In this document: positions 31,142-40,140 of the stretch, in pieces
How positions within the stretch are numbered: position 1 is the stretch's first letter
Layout: each line of letters begins with the position of its first letter
Assembly: GCA_031180665.1 (NCBI GenBank)
Contig: JAPSLP010000021.1
Span: forward strand, 1-64,000
Length of the DNA stretch: 64,000 nt
From: Cupriavidus sp.
GTDB lineage: Bacteria; Pseudomonadota; Gammaproteobacteria; Burkholderiales; Burkholderiaceae
Direction of reading: 5' to 3'
Made by a program: the position numbers and the translations under genes
The notes under the pieces: model-generated
The model's input: only the letters and a program-made list of their open reading frames with translations
The model's database searches: none
What the model was told of the DNA's origin: nothing

Positions 31142-32317
31142 TCAGTTCCCCCGCCCGTTGGCGGGCCGCAGATGCCCGCGGCGCGGCGCGCGGATGCAGC
31201 GGCCCTGCGCATCGAACAGATAGAGCTGCGACGGATCGAGCCGGATCGTCACTGTCTCGCCCAGCGCCAGCTCCAGCACGCCGGGCACCTGGGCCACCAG
31301 ATTGCCGACCGCGGTATCGACGTGCACGAAGGTATCGGAGCCGGACAGCTCGGCCAGCGCGACCCGCCCCGGCAGCGGCACGCCTTCGCGAGCCCGCGGC
31401 GCGCCGGCGGCGAGCTCGTCGTGCCGGTCCGATACGCCATCGAGCCACAGCATGCCGGCGCGCACGCCGACGGTGACCGGGCCGGCATAGCCTTGCAGCG
31501 CATCGCCGGCGCCGCCCATATCCTGCGCGCCGTCGTCCGGGCGCAGCGCCACCTCGATGCCGTCGGCCAGATGCACGGCCGCGTCGCGCCACTGGCCGGC
31601 GACGAGGTTCATCGGCGGATCGCTGAAGGCGCGCGCCACGCGCAGCGACCCGGGATAGTGGAAAACCTCGGCCGTCGGCCCGTATTGCAGCAGCTCGCCG
31701 GCATCGAGCACGGCGGTATGGCCGCCGAGCAGCAGCGCCTCGGCCGGCTCCGTGGTCGCGTAGATCACGGTGGCGTCGCCCTGCGCGAACAACTGGGCCA
31801 GCTCCTCGCGCAGTTCCTCGCGCAGCTTGTAGTCCAGGTTGACCAGCGGCTCGTCGAGCAGCATCAGCGGCGCGCCCTTGGCCAGCGCCCGCGCCAGCGC
31901 GACGCGCTGCTGCTGGCCGCCGGAGAGTTCGGCCGGATGGCGCTCGAGCAGATGGTCGATATGCAAGCGCGCGGCCAGCGCCCGCACGTGCCGCTCGAGA
32001 TCCGCCGCACCGCGCAGCCGCAACGGTGAGGCGATATTGTCGAACACGGTCAGCGACGGGTAATTGATGAACTGCTGGTAGACCATCGACACATTGCGCT
32101 GGCGTACCGGCATGCCGGTCACGTCGGCGTCGTCGACCAGCACGCGGCCGGCGCTGGGACGATCGAGCCCGGCCATCACCCGCATCAGCGAGGTCTTGCC
32201 CGCCTGGGTCGCCCCGAGCAGGATCGTCACCGCGCCCGGAACCGGCGCCAGCGACATCGGATAGAGATGGACCTGCGAACCTGCCTGCTGCGCGATGCCT
32301 TCCAGTCTGAGCTGCAT
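31142..32317 (-). CDS. glpS: glycerol ABC transporter ATPase lacking the H-loop histidine
   Basis: 391-residue MalK-like ATPase, first gene of the minus-strand glpSTPQUV operon. The signature LSGGQQQRVALARAL is canonical and Walker B LMLLDEP keeps its glutamate. Walker A is unusual (GATQAGKTS), and the H-loop region reads YATTEPAEAL, with threonine where the switch histidine is expected. Combined with GlpT this predicts one complete and one degenerate ATP site. The C-terminal regulatory domain covers about residues 235-391. The start is ATG 32315-32317 with GGAG upstream; 13 more in-frame codons precede it. Confidence 0.92.
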   Translation of the reverse strand: MQLRLEGIAQQAGSQVHLYPMSLAPVPGAVTILLGATQAGKTSLMRVMAGLDRPSAGRVLVDDADVTGMPVRQRNVSMVYQQFINYPSLTVFDNIASPLRLRGAADLERHVRALAARLHIDHLLERHPAELSGGQQQRVALARALAKGAPLMLLDEPLVNLDYKLREELREELAQLFAQGDATVIYATTEPAEALLLGGHTAVLDAGELLQYGPTAEVFHYPGSLRVARAFSDPPMNLVAGQWRDAAVHLADGIEVALRPDDGAQDMGGAGDALQGYAGPVTVGVRAGMLWLDGVSDRHDELAAGAPRAREGVPLPGRVALAELSGSDTFVHVDTAVGNLVAQVPGVLELALGETVTIRLDPSQLYLFDAQGRCIRAPRRGHLRPANGRGN

Positions 32318-32435
32318 CCGGTCTCCGTCAGGGTTGCGCTGCCCGGCGCGCGGCATGGTTCGGCCCGAAGTCAGGTCGCGGGATCAGCGGACACAGGGCG
32401 GGACGCAAAAGGGAATACCGGCGCGCATCGATTGC

Positions 32436-32518
32436 TTGCTTGCTCGTTTTAGTAAAGAAGCGAACAAAAAACAATAGTGCAATGCGTCATTTGTTTTCGT
32501 TTTTGTTTGAACTAGAAT
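32436..32518. promoter_or_regulatory. divergent glpS/glpR control region with GlpR-like operator repeats
   Basis: AT-rich 80 bp within the 207-bp divergent gap. GCGAACAAAAAACAA (about 32460-32474) and the inverted word series TTGTTTTCG / TTTTTGTTTGAAC (about 32491-32511) form a pair of opposed DeoR-type half-site clusters. A candidate -10 TAGAAT (32513-32518) for glpR has TTGTTT 16 bp upstream. This would place the start at or next to the glpR ATG. Confidence 0.55.
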
Positions 32519-32524
32519 CCCGGC

Positions 32525-33292
32525 ATGACGCTCAATCCCCGCCAGACCGCTCTTCTGGAAGAAGTCCGCAGCCAGGGTTTCGCTTCCATCGAAGAGCTAG
32601 CACGCAAGTTCGGCGTGACCCTGCAAACGGTCCGGCGCGACGTCAATCTGCTGGCGGAGAACGGCATGCTGGCGCGCTTTCACGGCGGCGTGCGGATGGA
32701 CGGCTCGACCACCGAGAACATCGCCTATCGCCAGCGCCAGTTGCTCAACGCCGAAGGCAAGGCGCGCATTGCGCGCGCGGTGGCCGCCGCGGTGCCGGAG
32801 GGCTGCTCGCTGATCCTGAACATCGGCACCACGGTCGAGGAAATCGCCCGCGCGCTGGTGCATCATCGTGGCCTGCGCGTGATCACCAACAACCTGCACG
32901 TCGCCAATATCCTGGCCGACAACCAGGACTGCGAGGTCATCGTCGCCGGCGGCGTGCTGCGTTCGCGCGACCGCGGCATCGTCGGCGAGGCGACGGTGGA
33001 GTTCATCGGCCAGTTCAAGGTCGATATCGGGCTGATCGGCATCTCGGGAATCGAGGCCGACGGCACGCTGCGCGATTTCGATTTCCGCGAGGTCAAGGTC
33101 GCGCGCACCATCATCGAGCATTCGCGCGAGGTCTGGCTGGCCGCGGATGCGACCAAATTCAACCGGCAGGCGATGGTCGAGCTGGCGCACCTGTCGCAGA
33201 TCGACCGGCTCTTCACCGACGAGCCCTTGCGGGCGCCGTTCGAGCAGATCGTTGCGGACAGCGGGGTGAAGTGTGTGGTGGCGGGGGAATAA
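32525..33292 (+). CDS. glpR: DeoR-family repressor of glycerol genes
   Basis: 255-residue DeoR-type regulator. The N-terminal helix-turn-helix (LEEVRSQGFASIEELARKFG, then LQTVRRDVNLLAENG) is followed by the GGV wing. The sugar-phosphate-sensing DeoRC domain shows ILNIGTTVEEIARAL and FDFREVKVARTIIEHS. The length is right for GlpR, which binds glycerol-3-phosphate as inducer. It is divergent from glpSTPQUV and on the same strand as glpK and glpD downstream. I see no strong Shine-Dalgarno before ATG 32525, and the best -10 is only 7 bp away, so a leaderless mRNA is possible. Confidence 0.9.
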   Translation: MTLNPRQTALLEEVRSQGFASIEELARKFGVTLQTVRRDVNLLAENGMLARFHGGVRMDGSTTENIAYRQRQLLNAEGKARIARAVAAAVPEGCSLILNIGTTVEEIARALVHHRGLRVITNNLHVANILADNQDCEVIVAGGVLRSRDRGIVGEATVEFIGQFKVDIGLIGISGIEADGTLRDFDFREVKVARTIIEHSREVWLAADATKFNRQAMVELAHLSQIDRLFTDEPLRAPFEQIVADSGVKCVVAGE

Positions 33293-33316
33293 GGGCCGCA
33301 GCTGCCCTCTCCCCGA

Positions 33317-33342
33317 CCCCTGTCCCGCTGGCGGGAAAGGGG
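33317..33342. repeat. dispersed palindromic repeat, copy 2
   Basis: A 12-bp inverted repeat with one mismatch (CCCCTGTCCCGC / GCGGGAAAGGGG) and a two-base loop, 25 bp after the glpR stop. It shares its core and flanks with copy 1 at 25841-25866. Confidence 0.75.
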
Positions 33343-33430
33343 AGCTCGGATTGCGCGCGCTGCCGGTGTTCCCGACCTCTGCCGCGAGCACGGCAGAGGC
33401 AGTCGGTCTGCCGGTGCAGACGGTGTTCTG

Positions 33431-33454
33431 CCCTGTCCCGCTCGCGGGACAGGG
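33431..33454. repeat. dispersed palindromic repeat, copy 3
   Basis: A perfect 11-bp inverted repeat (CCCTGTCCCGC / GCGGGACAGGG) with a two-base loop, 26 bp from the purU stop. It has the same core as copies 1 and 2. Lying between convergent glpR and purU, it may terminate one or both. Confidence 0.75.
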
Positions 33455-33479
33455 GCGGGCGACAGGGCAGCGGCGCTCG

Positions 33480-34346
33480 TTACTTGAAGACGACCGTCTT
33501 GTGCCCGTTCAGCAGGATGCGATGTTCCGCATGCCACTTGACCGCGCGCGCCAGCGCCACGCATTCGACGTCGCGGCCGACCGCGGTCAGCTGGTCCGGG
33601 TCCATGCTGTGGTCCACGCGCTCGATCTCCTGCTCGATGATCGGGCCCTCGTCGAGGTCGGCGGTCACATAGTGGGCCGTCGCGCCGATCAGCTTGACGC
33701 CGCGATCGTGCGCCTGGTAGTAGGGCTTGGCGCCCTTGAAGCTGGGCAGGAAGGAATGGTGGATATTGATCGCGCGGCCTTCGAGCTTGCGGCACAGGTC
33801 GTTCGACAGCACCTGCATGTAGCGCGCCAGCACGACCAGGTCGATCTTCTGGTCCTGCACCACCTCGAACACCTTGGCCTCCTGCGCGGCCTTCTGCTCG
33901 GCCGACGCGTTCATCAGCGGCAGATGGAAGAACGGAATGTCGTAGGACGCGGCCAGCTGGTAGAAATCGCGGTGGTTCGACACGATCGCGGCGATCTCGA
34001 CCGGCAGCTGCCCGCTCTTGGCGCGGAACAGCAGGTCGTTCAGGCAATGGCCGATGCGCGACACCATGATCATCACGCGCGGCTTGATCGCGGCATCGAA
34101 CAGCTCCCACTGCATCGAGAACTGCTCGCCGACCGGCGCGAACGCGCTCTTGAGCGTGGCCAGCTCCGGGCCGCCCGGGGCCGCGGTGAAATGCACGCGC
34201 ATGAAGAAGCGGCCGGTGTACTCGTCACCGTACTGGTCCGAATCGACGATATTGCAGCCGTGCTGGAACAGCAGTCCCGAAACGGCGTGCACGATGCCCG
34301 GTTGATCGGGGCACGAAATGGTCAGAATAAAGCCTGGATTGCTCAT
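33480..34346 (-). CDS. purU: formyltetrahydrofolate deformylase
   Basis: 288-residue enzyme that hydrolyses 10-formyl-THF to formate and THF and so balances the C1 pool. An N-terminal ACT domain (about residues 5-85, beginning LTISCPDQPGIVHAVSGLL) is joined to a formyltransferase-fold domain. The latter shows SNHRDF, then HHSFLPSFKGAKPY with the catalytic His, and GATAHYVTADLDEGPII with the catalytic Asp. The length is normal for PurU. The start is ATG 34344-34346. It is convergent with glpR and downstream of the Nudix gene on the same strand. A perfect 13-bp stem-loop lies in the 96-bp gap. Confidence 0.95.
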   Translation of the reverse strand: MSNPGFILTISCPDQPGIVHAVSGLLFQHGCNIVDSDQYGDEYTGRFFMRVHFTAAPGGPELATLKSAFAPVGEQFSMQWELFDAAIKPRVMIMVSRIGHCLNDLLFRAKSGQLPVEIAAIVSNHRDFYQLAASYDIPFFHLPLMNASAEQKAAQEAKVFEVVQDQKIDLVVLARYMQVLSNDLCRKLEGRAINIHHSFLPSFKGAKPYYQAHDRGVKLIGATAHYVTADLDEGPIIEQEIERVDHSMDPDQLTAVGRDVECVALARAVKWHAEHRILLNGHKTVVFK

Positions 34347-34398
34347 CGTTGGTGTTCTCTGGAGGGGGCGCGTCCGGCGGGCCTGCCGCCGTGCAGGG

Positions 34399-34434
34399 CG
34401 CTGTACTGGGCGCCGTACGGGGCCCAGTACAGCG
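34399..34434. other. perfect 13-bp stem-loop between the Nudix gene and purU
   Basis: Arms CGCTGTACTGGGC / GCCCAGTACAGCG with a ten-base loop, 8 bp after the Nudix stop on the minus strand. No U-tract follows on either side. It could be a terminator, a processing site or a cis-acting control element before purU. Confidence 0.65.
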
Positions 34435-34442
34435 AGATCGCG

Positions 34443-35309
34443 CTAGTCGGCGAAGCCCGGTACCGGCGGCGCCCAGCCTCGCCGGCGCAGCGCACAGAGC
34501 GTCACCAGCGTGGCGTCGAGCGTCATCGCGCCATCCGCCATGATAGCAAGCGCGGCGTCCGGCCCCACCAGCCGGTGCTCGGCGACCTCGCCGTCGCGGT
34601 TGTGCGGCACGAAGTCGGCGGGCAGTTCGAGGTCGTACAGATAGACCGTTTCCCACTGCACGCCCTCGTCGATTTCGCGCAGGACCTGCACCGCGCCATG
34701 GGCCTGCGCCTGCGCCGCGAGCCACGGCGCAATGCCCGATTCCTCGTCGCACTCGCGTACCAGCGTCGCCAGCGGATCGCTGCCGTGCGGCATGCCGCCG
34801 GCGACCAGGTTGTCCCACATGCCGGGATCGACGGCCTTGCTCTCGCTTCGCCGTGCGATCCACAGCGCGCGCTGCCCGGCCACGATGCCGTTCATGTGCG
34901 AGGCGAAGGTCAGCAGCCCGAAATAGCGCGCGGCGGCGCGTTCGATCGTCGCGAAGGCCGGATGCGCGAGCGCCGGCGTGACCGCGAACGGCTCGTCGCG
35001 CCAGCCGCGCAGCAGGTTATGCGCGGCCAGCCGGCGGGCCAGCCTGTCCAGCGCCGCGCTGCGCACCTCGAAGCCATGCAGGTCGGGCAGCAGCGCTGCC
35101 GCGTCACCGCTCTCGGCGCCGAGCACGGCGAAGTCGATGCCTTCCGCCCCTTGCAGCGCGCGCAGCGTCTGCGCATGCCGGCGCGGCAGCCAGCCGACCT
35201 GCCGGCCTTCCACGGTCAGCCGCAGATGCCGTGCGGGATCGAAACGCGAGCGCGCCGTCAGGTTGGCGGCAATGCGTTGGGCAAGGTCGGGGGGATGGGA
35301 CATCGGCAT
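34443..35309 (-). CDS. DUF4743-containing Nudix hydrolase
   Basis: About 288 residues. An N-terminal DUF4743 domain (about residues 1-130) precedes a Nudix domain with the box [20 protein letters not shown], where the REC.EES glutamates bind metal. This architecture occurs in thiamine-pyrophosphokinase-associated Nudix proteins of fungi and in stand-alone bacterial forms. The likely substrate is a damaged or phosphorylated cofactor, but this is not shown here. The open frame begins at TTG 35324. I prefer ATG 35307-35309, and another ATG two codons on is possible. It is divergent from glpK. Confidence 0.82.
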   Translation of the reverse strand: MPMSHPPDLAQRIAANLTARSRFDPARHLRLTVEGRQVGWLPRRHAQTLRALQGAEGIDFAVLGAESGDAAALLPDLHGFEVRSAALDRLARRLAAHNLLRGWRDEPFAVTPALAHPAFATIERAAARYFGLLTFASHMNGIVAGQRALWIARRSESKAVDPGMWDNLVAGGMPHGSDPLATLVRECDEESGIAPWLAAQAQAHGAVQVLREIDEGVQWETVYLYDLELPADFVPHNRDGEVAEHRLVGPDAALAIMADGAMTLDATLVTLCALRRRGWAPPVPGFAD

Positions 35310-35377
35310 ATTGGCGCCCGGCAAGGGCGTCCCTTGTACGAAAACACGGAATCAATGACATCAGCAGGATGGCAGCC

Positions 35378-36952
35378 ATGACCGACAGCACGACGCCAGC
35401 GCGCGGCGAATATATCCTGGCGCTAGACCAGGGCACCAGCAGTTCGCGTGCAATCCTGTTCGACCATGCCGGCAGCGTGGTCCGGATCGCCCAGCGCGAG
35501 TTCCGGCAATATTACCCGCAGCCCGGCCATGTCGAGCACGACCCCTACGAGATCTGGCAATCGCAGCTGGCGGTCGCGCACGAGGTGCTGAACGGCGCCG
35601 GCGTGTCGGCCGACCGGATCCGCGCGATCGGCATCACCAATCAGCGCGAGACCGCGGTGCTGTGGGACCGCCGCACCGGCGAGCCGGTCGGCCGCGCGCT
35701 GGTCTGGCAGGACCGCCGTACCGCGCCGATGTGCGAGGCGCTGCAGCGCGACGGCCACGGCGAGCGCTTCCGCGCCAAGACAGGCCTGGTCATCGACGCC
35801 TATTTCTCCGGCACCAAGCTGCGCTGGATGCTGGACCACTACGACGGCGCGCGCGAACGGGCTGCGCGCGGCGAGCTGGCCTTCGGCACGGTCGACAGCT
35901 GGCTGATCTGGCAACTGACCGATGGCGCGCGGCACGTCACCGACGTCTCCAACGCGTCGCGCACGATGCTGTTCAACATCCACGCATTCCGCTGGGACGA
36001 CGAACTGCTGGCGCTGCTCGACATTCCGCGCAGCCTGTTGCCCGAAGTGGTGCCGTCCAGCGGCGAGGTCGCGCGCACCGCGCAGCGCGTGTTCGGCGCC
36101 GAACTGCCGATCGCCGGCATCGCGGGCGACCAGCAGGCGGCCACGTTCGGCCAGGCCTGCCTGTCGCCGGGCATGGCGAAGAACACCTATGGCACCGGTT
36201 GCTTCCTGCTGATGAATACCGGTTCGGCGCCGGTGGTGTCGCAGAACCGGCTGCTGACGACGATCGGCTGGCAGCTCGGCCCGGGCTCCGGCGGCTCGGC
36301 GCAAGCCAGCACCCAATACTGCCTCGAAGGCGGCGTCTTCATGGGCGGCGCGACGATCCAGTGGCTGCGCGACGGCCTGCAGATCATCCAGAGCGCGCCG
36401 GAGGTCGAGCCGCTGGCGCGGCAATGCGACGACACCGGCGGCGTGGTGTTGGTCCCCGCCTTCGCCGGCCTCGGCGCGCCGCACTGGGACGCGTTTGCGC
36501 GCGGCACGCTGATCGGCATCACGCGCGGCACCGGCCGTCCGCAAATCGCGCGCGCCGCGCTCGAGGCGATCGCGCTGCAAAGCGTCGACGTGCTGGACGC
36601 CATGCAGAAGGACGCCGGCATCGCGCTGGCCGAGCTGCGCGTCGACGGCGGCGCCTCGCGCAGCGACCTGCTGATGCAGATGCAGGCCGATCTGCTCGGC
36701 ACGGCGGTCGTGCGTCCGCGCGTCACCGAAACCACGGCGCTGGGGGCGGCCTATCTCGCGGGCCTGGCCTGTGGCTTCTGGCGCGATCAGCAGGAACTGG
36801 CCGGCCAATGGCAGATCGAACAGCGTTTCGAGCCGCGGCTGTCGGCCGATGCGCGCGAGAGCCAGCTGGCGCGCTGGCATCGCGCGGTGGAGCGCGCGCG
36901 GGACTGGGCGCGCGAGGATCCCGCATCCGCCACTGCGTCGGCGGCCAGCTGA
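35378..36952 (+). CDS. glpK: glycerol kinase
   Basis: 524-residue FGGY-family kinase that phosphorylates glycerol to glycerol-3-phosphate, of slightly above usual length owing to a C-terminal Ala-rich tail. The N-terminal phosphate loop is [17 protein letters not shown]. The substrate segment [18 protein letters not shown] and the Asp in [12 protein letters not shown] follow, then the FGGY signature region [17 protein letters not shown] and ADP-binding [16 protein letters not shown]. The start is ATG 35378, with AGGA about nine bases upstream. glpD follows on the same strand after 153 bp containing a 10-bp repeat array. Confidence 0.96.
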   Translation: MTDSTTPARGEYILALDQGTSSSRAILFDHAGSVVRIAQREFRQYYPQPGHVEHDPYEIWQSQLAVAHEVLNGAGVSADRIRAIGITNQRETAVLWDRRTGEPVGRALVWQDRRTAPMCEALQRDGHGERFRAKTGLVIDAYFSGTKLRWMLDHYDGARERAARGELAFGTVDSWLIWQLTDGARHVTDVSNASRTMLFNIHAFRWDDELLALLDIPRSLLPEVVPSSGEVARTAQRVFGAELPIAGIAGDQQAATFGQACLSPGMAKNTYGTGCFLLMNTGSAPVVSQNRLLTTIGWQLGPGSGGSAQASTQYCLEGGVFMGGATIQWLRDGLQIIQSAPEVEPLARQCDDTGGVVLVPAFAGLGAPHWDAFARGTLIGITRGTGRPQIARAALEAIALQSVDVLDAMQKDAGIALAELRVDGGASRSDLLMQMQADLLGTAVVRPRVTETTALGAAYLAGLACGFWRDQQELAGQWQIEQRFEPRLSADARESQLARWHRAVERARDWAREDPASATASAAS

Positions 36953-36970
36953 ACGCGTTTGGCCCCAACC

Positions 36971-37020
36971 GCCAGTCATCGCCAGTCATCGCCAGTCACC
37001 GCCAGTCACCGCCAATCACC
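36971..37020. repeat. 10-bp tandem repeat, five copies, between glpK and glpD
   Basis: Five contiguous 10-bp units: GCCAGTCATC twice, GCCAGTCACC twice, GCCAATCACC once. They start 18 bp after the glpK stop. Degenerate CGACGACCCGC words follow up to about 37060. Confidence 0.9.
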
Positions 37021-37105
37021 GACGATCCCTGACGACCCGCCGACGACCCGCCGACGCGCCGAAGAACCGCCACCACCGACCCGATTCGCACCGCTCTTCC
37101 TTGCC

Positions 37106-38734
37106 ATGCAGACACCCAACCCTACCCTGCCCCCGGATCGCGCGGCGCTGCTCGCCACGCTGGAGCGCGAGCGCCGCTGGGACGTGATCGTGATCGGCGG
37201 CGGCGCGACCGGACTCGGCACCGCCGTCGATGCCGCCTCGCGCGGCTACCGCACGCTGCTGCTCGAGGCGGCCGACTTCGCCAAGGGCACCTCGAGCAAG
37301 GCCACCAAGCTGGTGCACGGCGGCGTGCGCTACCTGGCCCAGGGCAATATCGGGCTGGTGCGCGAGGCCCTGCAGGAGCGCGGCATGCTGGCGCGCAACG
37401 CACCCCATCTGGTGTGGCCGCTCGGCTTCGTGGTGCCCGCCTATCAGCTGTTCGACCAGCCCTTCTACGGCATCGGCCTGAAGGTCTACGACATGCTGGC
37501 CGGCAGCCGCAACCTGATGGACAGCCGCTGGCTGAACCACCAGGAGGCGCTGGCGGCGGCGCCGACGCTGGCCGAGCATGTCGGCGGCCGCCCGCTGCGC
37601 GGCGCGAACCTGTATTTCGATGGGCAGTTCGACGATGCGCGCCTGGCGATCGCGCTGATGCGCACGCTGTTCGATCTCGGCGGCATCGCCCTGAACTATG
37701 CCCGCGTGACCGGCCTGGTGATGCAGGCCGGCGTGGTCGGCGGCGTCACCGTGCGCGACGAGCTCGGCGACGCCGAACTGACACTGCATGCCGAATGCGT
37801 GATCAATGCCACCGGCGTCTGGGTCGACGCGGTGCGGCGGATGGAGGACGAGCGCGCGCAGAGGATGGTGGCGCCCAGCCAGGGCGTGCACCTGACGCTG
37901 CCGCGCAGCTTCCTGCCGGGCGATCGCGCGATCCTCGTGCCAAAGACCGACGACGGCCGCGTGCTGTTCCTGGTGCCCTGGAACGGCCACACGATCGTCG
38001 GCACCACCGACACGCCGCGCCGCGACCTGCCGCTGGAGCCGCAGGCCGAGGACGACGATGTCGACTTCATCCTCGAGACCGCGGCGCGCTATCTGTCGCG
38101 CGATCCGACCCGCGCCGATGTCACCAGCGTCTGGGCCGGACTGCGCCCGCTGGTCAAGGCGACCGGCGAAAGCTCGACGGCGTCGCTCTCGCGCGAACAC
38201 ACCATCGTGGTATCGAAGGCGGGCCTGATCACGGTGACCGGCGGCAAATGGACCACCTATCGCAGGATGGCCGAGGACGTGATCGATACCGCGATTCGCC
38301 GCCAGATGCTGCGGGCCGCGCCATGCATGACCGCCGACCTGCCGCTGCATGGCGCCGGTGCGTGGGCCGGGCAGCAGGCGAACCTGAACGGGCCGGACCG
38401 CTACTACGGCGGCGATCTCGGCCTGCTGCGCAGCCTGCCCGGCGCCGACAACGTGATCGCCCCGGAATCGGGCCTGACCGAGGCGCATGTCCGCTTCGCC
38501 GCGCGCTACGAACTGGCGCGCAAGGTCGAGGACGTGGTGGCGCGCCGCAACCGCCTGCTGTTCCTCGATGCCCGCGCGGCCGAGGCGGCGGCGCCGCGCG
38601 TGGCCGCGCTCCTGGCGGAAGAACTGGGCCACGACGCCGCCTGGCAGCAGGCGCAGATCGACAGCCTGCGCAGCCTCGCGGCAAGTTATCGGCTCGATGC
38701 CGGCGGCCATGGCCTGCACCGGCACGGCGCCTGA
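37106..38734 (+). CDS. glpD: aerobic glycerol-3-phosphate dehydrogenase
   Basis: 542-residue FAD-dependent membrane-associated enzyme that oxidises glycerol-3-phosphate to dihydroxyacetone phosphate and passes electrons to quinone. The N-terminal dinucleotide motif VIVIGGGATGLGTAVDAASRG is at about residues 27-47. The substrate segment KATKLVHGGVRYL and the C-terminal GGKWTTYRRMAEDVID signature are intact, and the length fits GlpD. The start is ATG 37106. No good Shine-Dalgarno precedes it (the upstream bases are pyrimidine-rich), so translation may be weak or coupled in some other way. A GC-rich hairpin spans its stop codon. Confidence 0.95.
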   Translation: MQTPNPTLPPDRAALLATLERERRWDVIVIGGGATGLGTAVDAASRGYRTLLLEAADFAKGTSSKATKLVHGGVRYLAQGNIGLVREALQERGMLARNAPHLVWPLGFVVPAYQLFDQPFYGIGLKVYDMLAGSRNLMDSRWLNHQEALAAAPTLAEHVGGRPLRGANLYFDGQFDDARLAIALMRTLFDLGGIALNYARVTGLVMQAGVVGGVTVRDELGDAELTLHAECVINATGVWVDAVRRMEDERAQRMVAPSQGVHLTLPRSFLPGDRAILVPKTDDGRVLFLVPWNGHTIVGTTDTPRRDLPLEPQAEDDDVDFILETAARYLSRDPTRADVTSVWAGLRPLVKATGESSTASLSREHTIVVSKAGLITVTGGKWTTYRRMAEDVIDTAIRRQMLRAAPCMTADLPLHGAGAWAGQQANLNGPDRYYGGDLGLLRSLPGADNVIAPESGLTEAHVRFAARYELARKVEDVVARRNRLLFLDARAAEAAAPRVAALLAEELGHDAAWQQAQIDSLRSLAASYRLDAGGHGLHRHGA

Positions 38735-38752
38735 CGTTGCGCGTCAGGCGCC
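38726..38752 (+). terminator. hairpin spanning the glpD stop codon
   Basis: A perfect 11-bp stem GGCGCCTGACG / CGTCAGGCGCC with a five-base loop; the TGA stop lies in the left arm. It lacks a U-tract. It is a probable transcript end or stabiliser of the glpKD mRNA. Confidence 0.5.
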
Positions 38753-38804
38753 GTGGAACGTCTGATCGATCGTCCCCGAGCGCTTCCTGCAGGAACCAAC
38801 CGAC

Positions 38805-39185
38805 ATGGCCCTTTCCTTTCCCCTTCGCCGCGCCGCCTCGATGTCCTGCGCCGCGCTGCTGGTCACCACCGCCTTCGCCGCGCCGGCACAGGCCCGCCCC
38901 GGCATCGACGGCGTACGCTTCGATGCGCCGGTCACCGTGCACTACCGCTGCGATGACGGCAAACAGCTGACCGCACGCTATTTCAACAGCGCCGACAACC
39001 AGATCGCGATCCTGCGGCTCGACGGCAAGGCGCTGCTGTTCGTCACGGTCCTGAGCGGATCCGGCGCGCGCTATGCGCATGGCCGGCACGTCTGGTGGAC
39101 CAAGGGCGACGACGCGATGCTGCAGGACATCACGCAGGGCGAGAACGCGCCGCCGATCTACGCCAATTGCCGCGCGCAGCGATAG
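38805..39185 (+). CDS. MliC-type lysozyme inhibitor domain protein
   Basis: 126-residue periplasmic protein with a signal peptide (to about residue 30, APAQA) and one MliC/C-type lysozyme inhibitor domain. The YRCDDGKQLTARYFNSADNQ strand pair, the conserved SGSGARYAHGRHVWWTKGDDAML loop region and a terminal cysteine (NC) that can pair with the first Cys are all present. No lipobox is seen, so it resembles the soluble periplasmic form. It probably protects peptidoglycan from host or amoebal lysozyme. The start is ATG 38805; a second Met 12 codons in would give a shorter signal peptide. Confidence 0.82.
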   Translation: MALSFPLRRAASMSCAALLVTTAFAAPAQARPGIDGVRFDAPVTVHYRCDDGKQLTARYFNSADNQIAILRLDGKALLFVTVLSGSGARYAHGRHVWWTKGDDAMLQDITQGENAPPIYANCRAQR

Positions 39186-39268
39186 CAGCGCCGGGGCGGA
39201 CGCGCGGAGGGTGGGCGCGACCAGGGTCTCCGAGCGATAATGCGGGTCATCGAATCAGGGAGAACACC

Positions 39269-39652
39269 ATGGACGAGATAGACGATCTGTCCGATCTGCC
39301 GATGCCCCGCTTCATCTGGGGCTTCGCCATCGCCACCGGCAAGGGGGGCGAAGTGATGCACGACGAATTCGAGTATCTGACCCACACGCGCAGCCCGCGC
39401 TTCACCTGCCGCGTGGTCGAGCTCGAGGATATGCCCACCGAGAGCGACGAGTCCGGTATCGACGGCCGCATCGTCCACTACGACGATCCCGCCCGCCTGT
39501 TCTACATCACCGATGCCGGCATGGCGCTGGTCAATTTCGAGCTGTTCGACAAGCTGCCCGACCGCCAGAAGCTGAAGAAGGTCTGCGACGAGGCCATCCG
39601 CAACTGGATGATCCGGCGCGACTTCCTCGACAGCGAGGATGACGAGGATTGA
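39269..39652 (+). CDS. acidic hypothetical protein
   Basis: 127-residue cytosolic protein with a good ribosome site (GGGAGA) before ATG 39269. It is strongly acidic at both ends (DEIDDLSDLP, and a C-terminal run of Asp/Glu). The middle contains FTCRVVELEDMP and VHYDDPARLFYITDAGMALVNFE-type segments that look globular. I do not recognise the family. It stands alone between the MliC-like gene and the small membrane peptide. Confidence 0.7.
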   Translation: MDEIDDLSDLPMPRFIWGFAIATGKGGEVMHDEFEYLTHTRSPRFTCRVVELEDMPTESDESGIDGRIVHYDDPARLFYITDAGMALVNFELFDKLPDRQKLKKVCDEAIRNWMIRRDFLDSEDDED

Positions 39653-39805
39653 GCCGCAAACCCGCCGAAAACGGGCCGCAAGGGGCACAGACCGTCGGAC
39701 ACCCGGTCGGCCCAGTCCTACAAACCTAGCGGAGGGGTCCCGACAGTAGGCCCCGCCCCCGCTCCCTATAGTGAAGTCATGGAGTTCACGACAAGGAGCG
39801 AAACC

Positions 39806-39880
39806 ATGCCTTATATCCTCGCCTGGTTGCTGGGTGTACCGGCCTTCGTGCTGGTCCTGATCTGGCTGTTCGCGCACTGA
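39806..39880 (+). CDS. 24-residue membrane peptide
   Basis: Short gene with a textbook ribosome site (AAGGAG, seven bases before ATG) and a candidate -10 TATAGT at 39767-39772. The peptide is almost wholly hydrophobic, beginning MPYILAWLLG and ending IWLFAH, and forms one predicted transmembrane helix. A Rho-independent terminator follows at 39948, so it looks like a complete transcription unit. The function is unknown. It could be a membrane-active small protein or a regulator of the downstream envelope operon. Confidence 0.6.
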   Translation: MPYILAWLLGVPAFVLVLIWLFAH

Positions 39881-39947
39881 TCCAGGGGCGCGGCCGGCGG
39901 CCCGAGCGACCTCTCGCCGTCGGCCATGTCCCATGTGGCAACGATCC

Positions 39948-39975
39948 AACGTCCGCCCGCAAGGCGGACGTTTTT
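39948..39975 (+). terminator. Rho-independent terminator upstream of the bcs operon
   Basis: A perfect 10-bp stem AACGTCCGCC / GGCGGACGTT with a five-base loop and a run of five T. It closes the small-peptide transcript and insulates bcsB. Confidence 0.9.
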
Positions 39976-40140
39976 ATTGCGCGCCGCGGTCCCGTCGCAC
40001 CGGACCTGCGCGGACATTCGTGTAGACTCCGCCCGGACAAGGCGCACCGTATTGCCACCGAGCGCCGCCCCCGCCGCTGCTATCGAGGGGAACCTGGCCA
40101 GACGGACGCATAACGGGCGCCCATCGTTTATTTGGCATTG

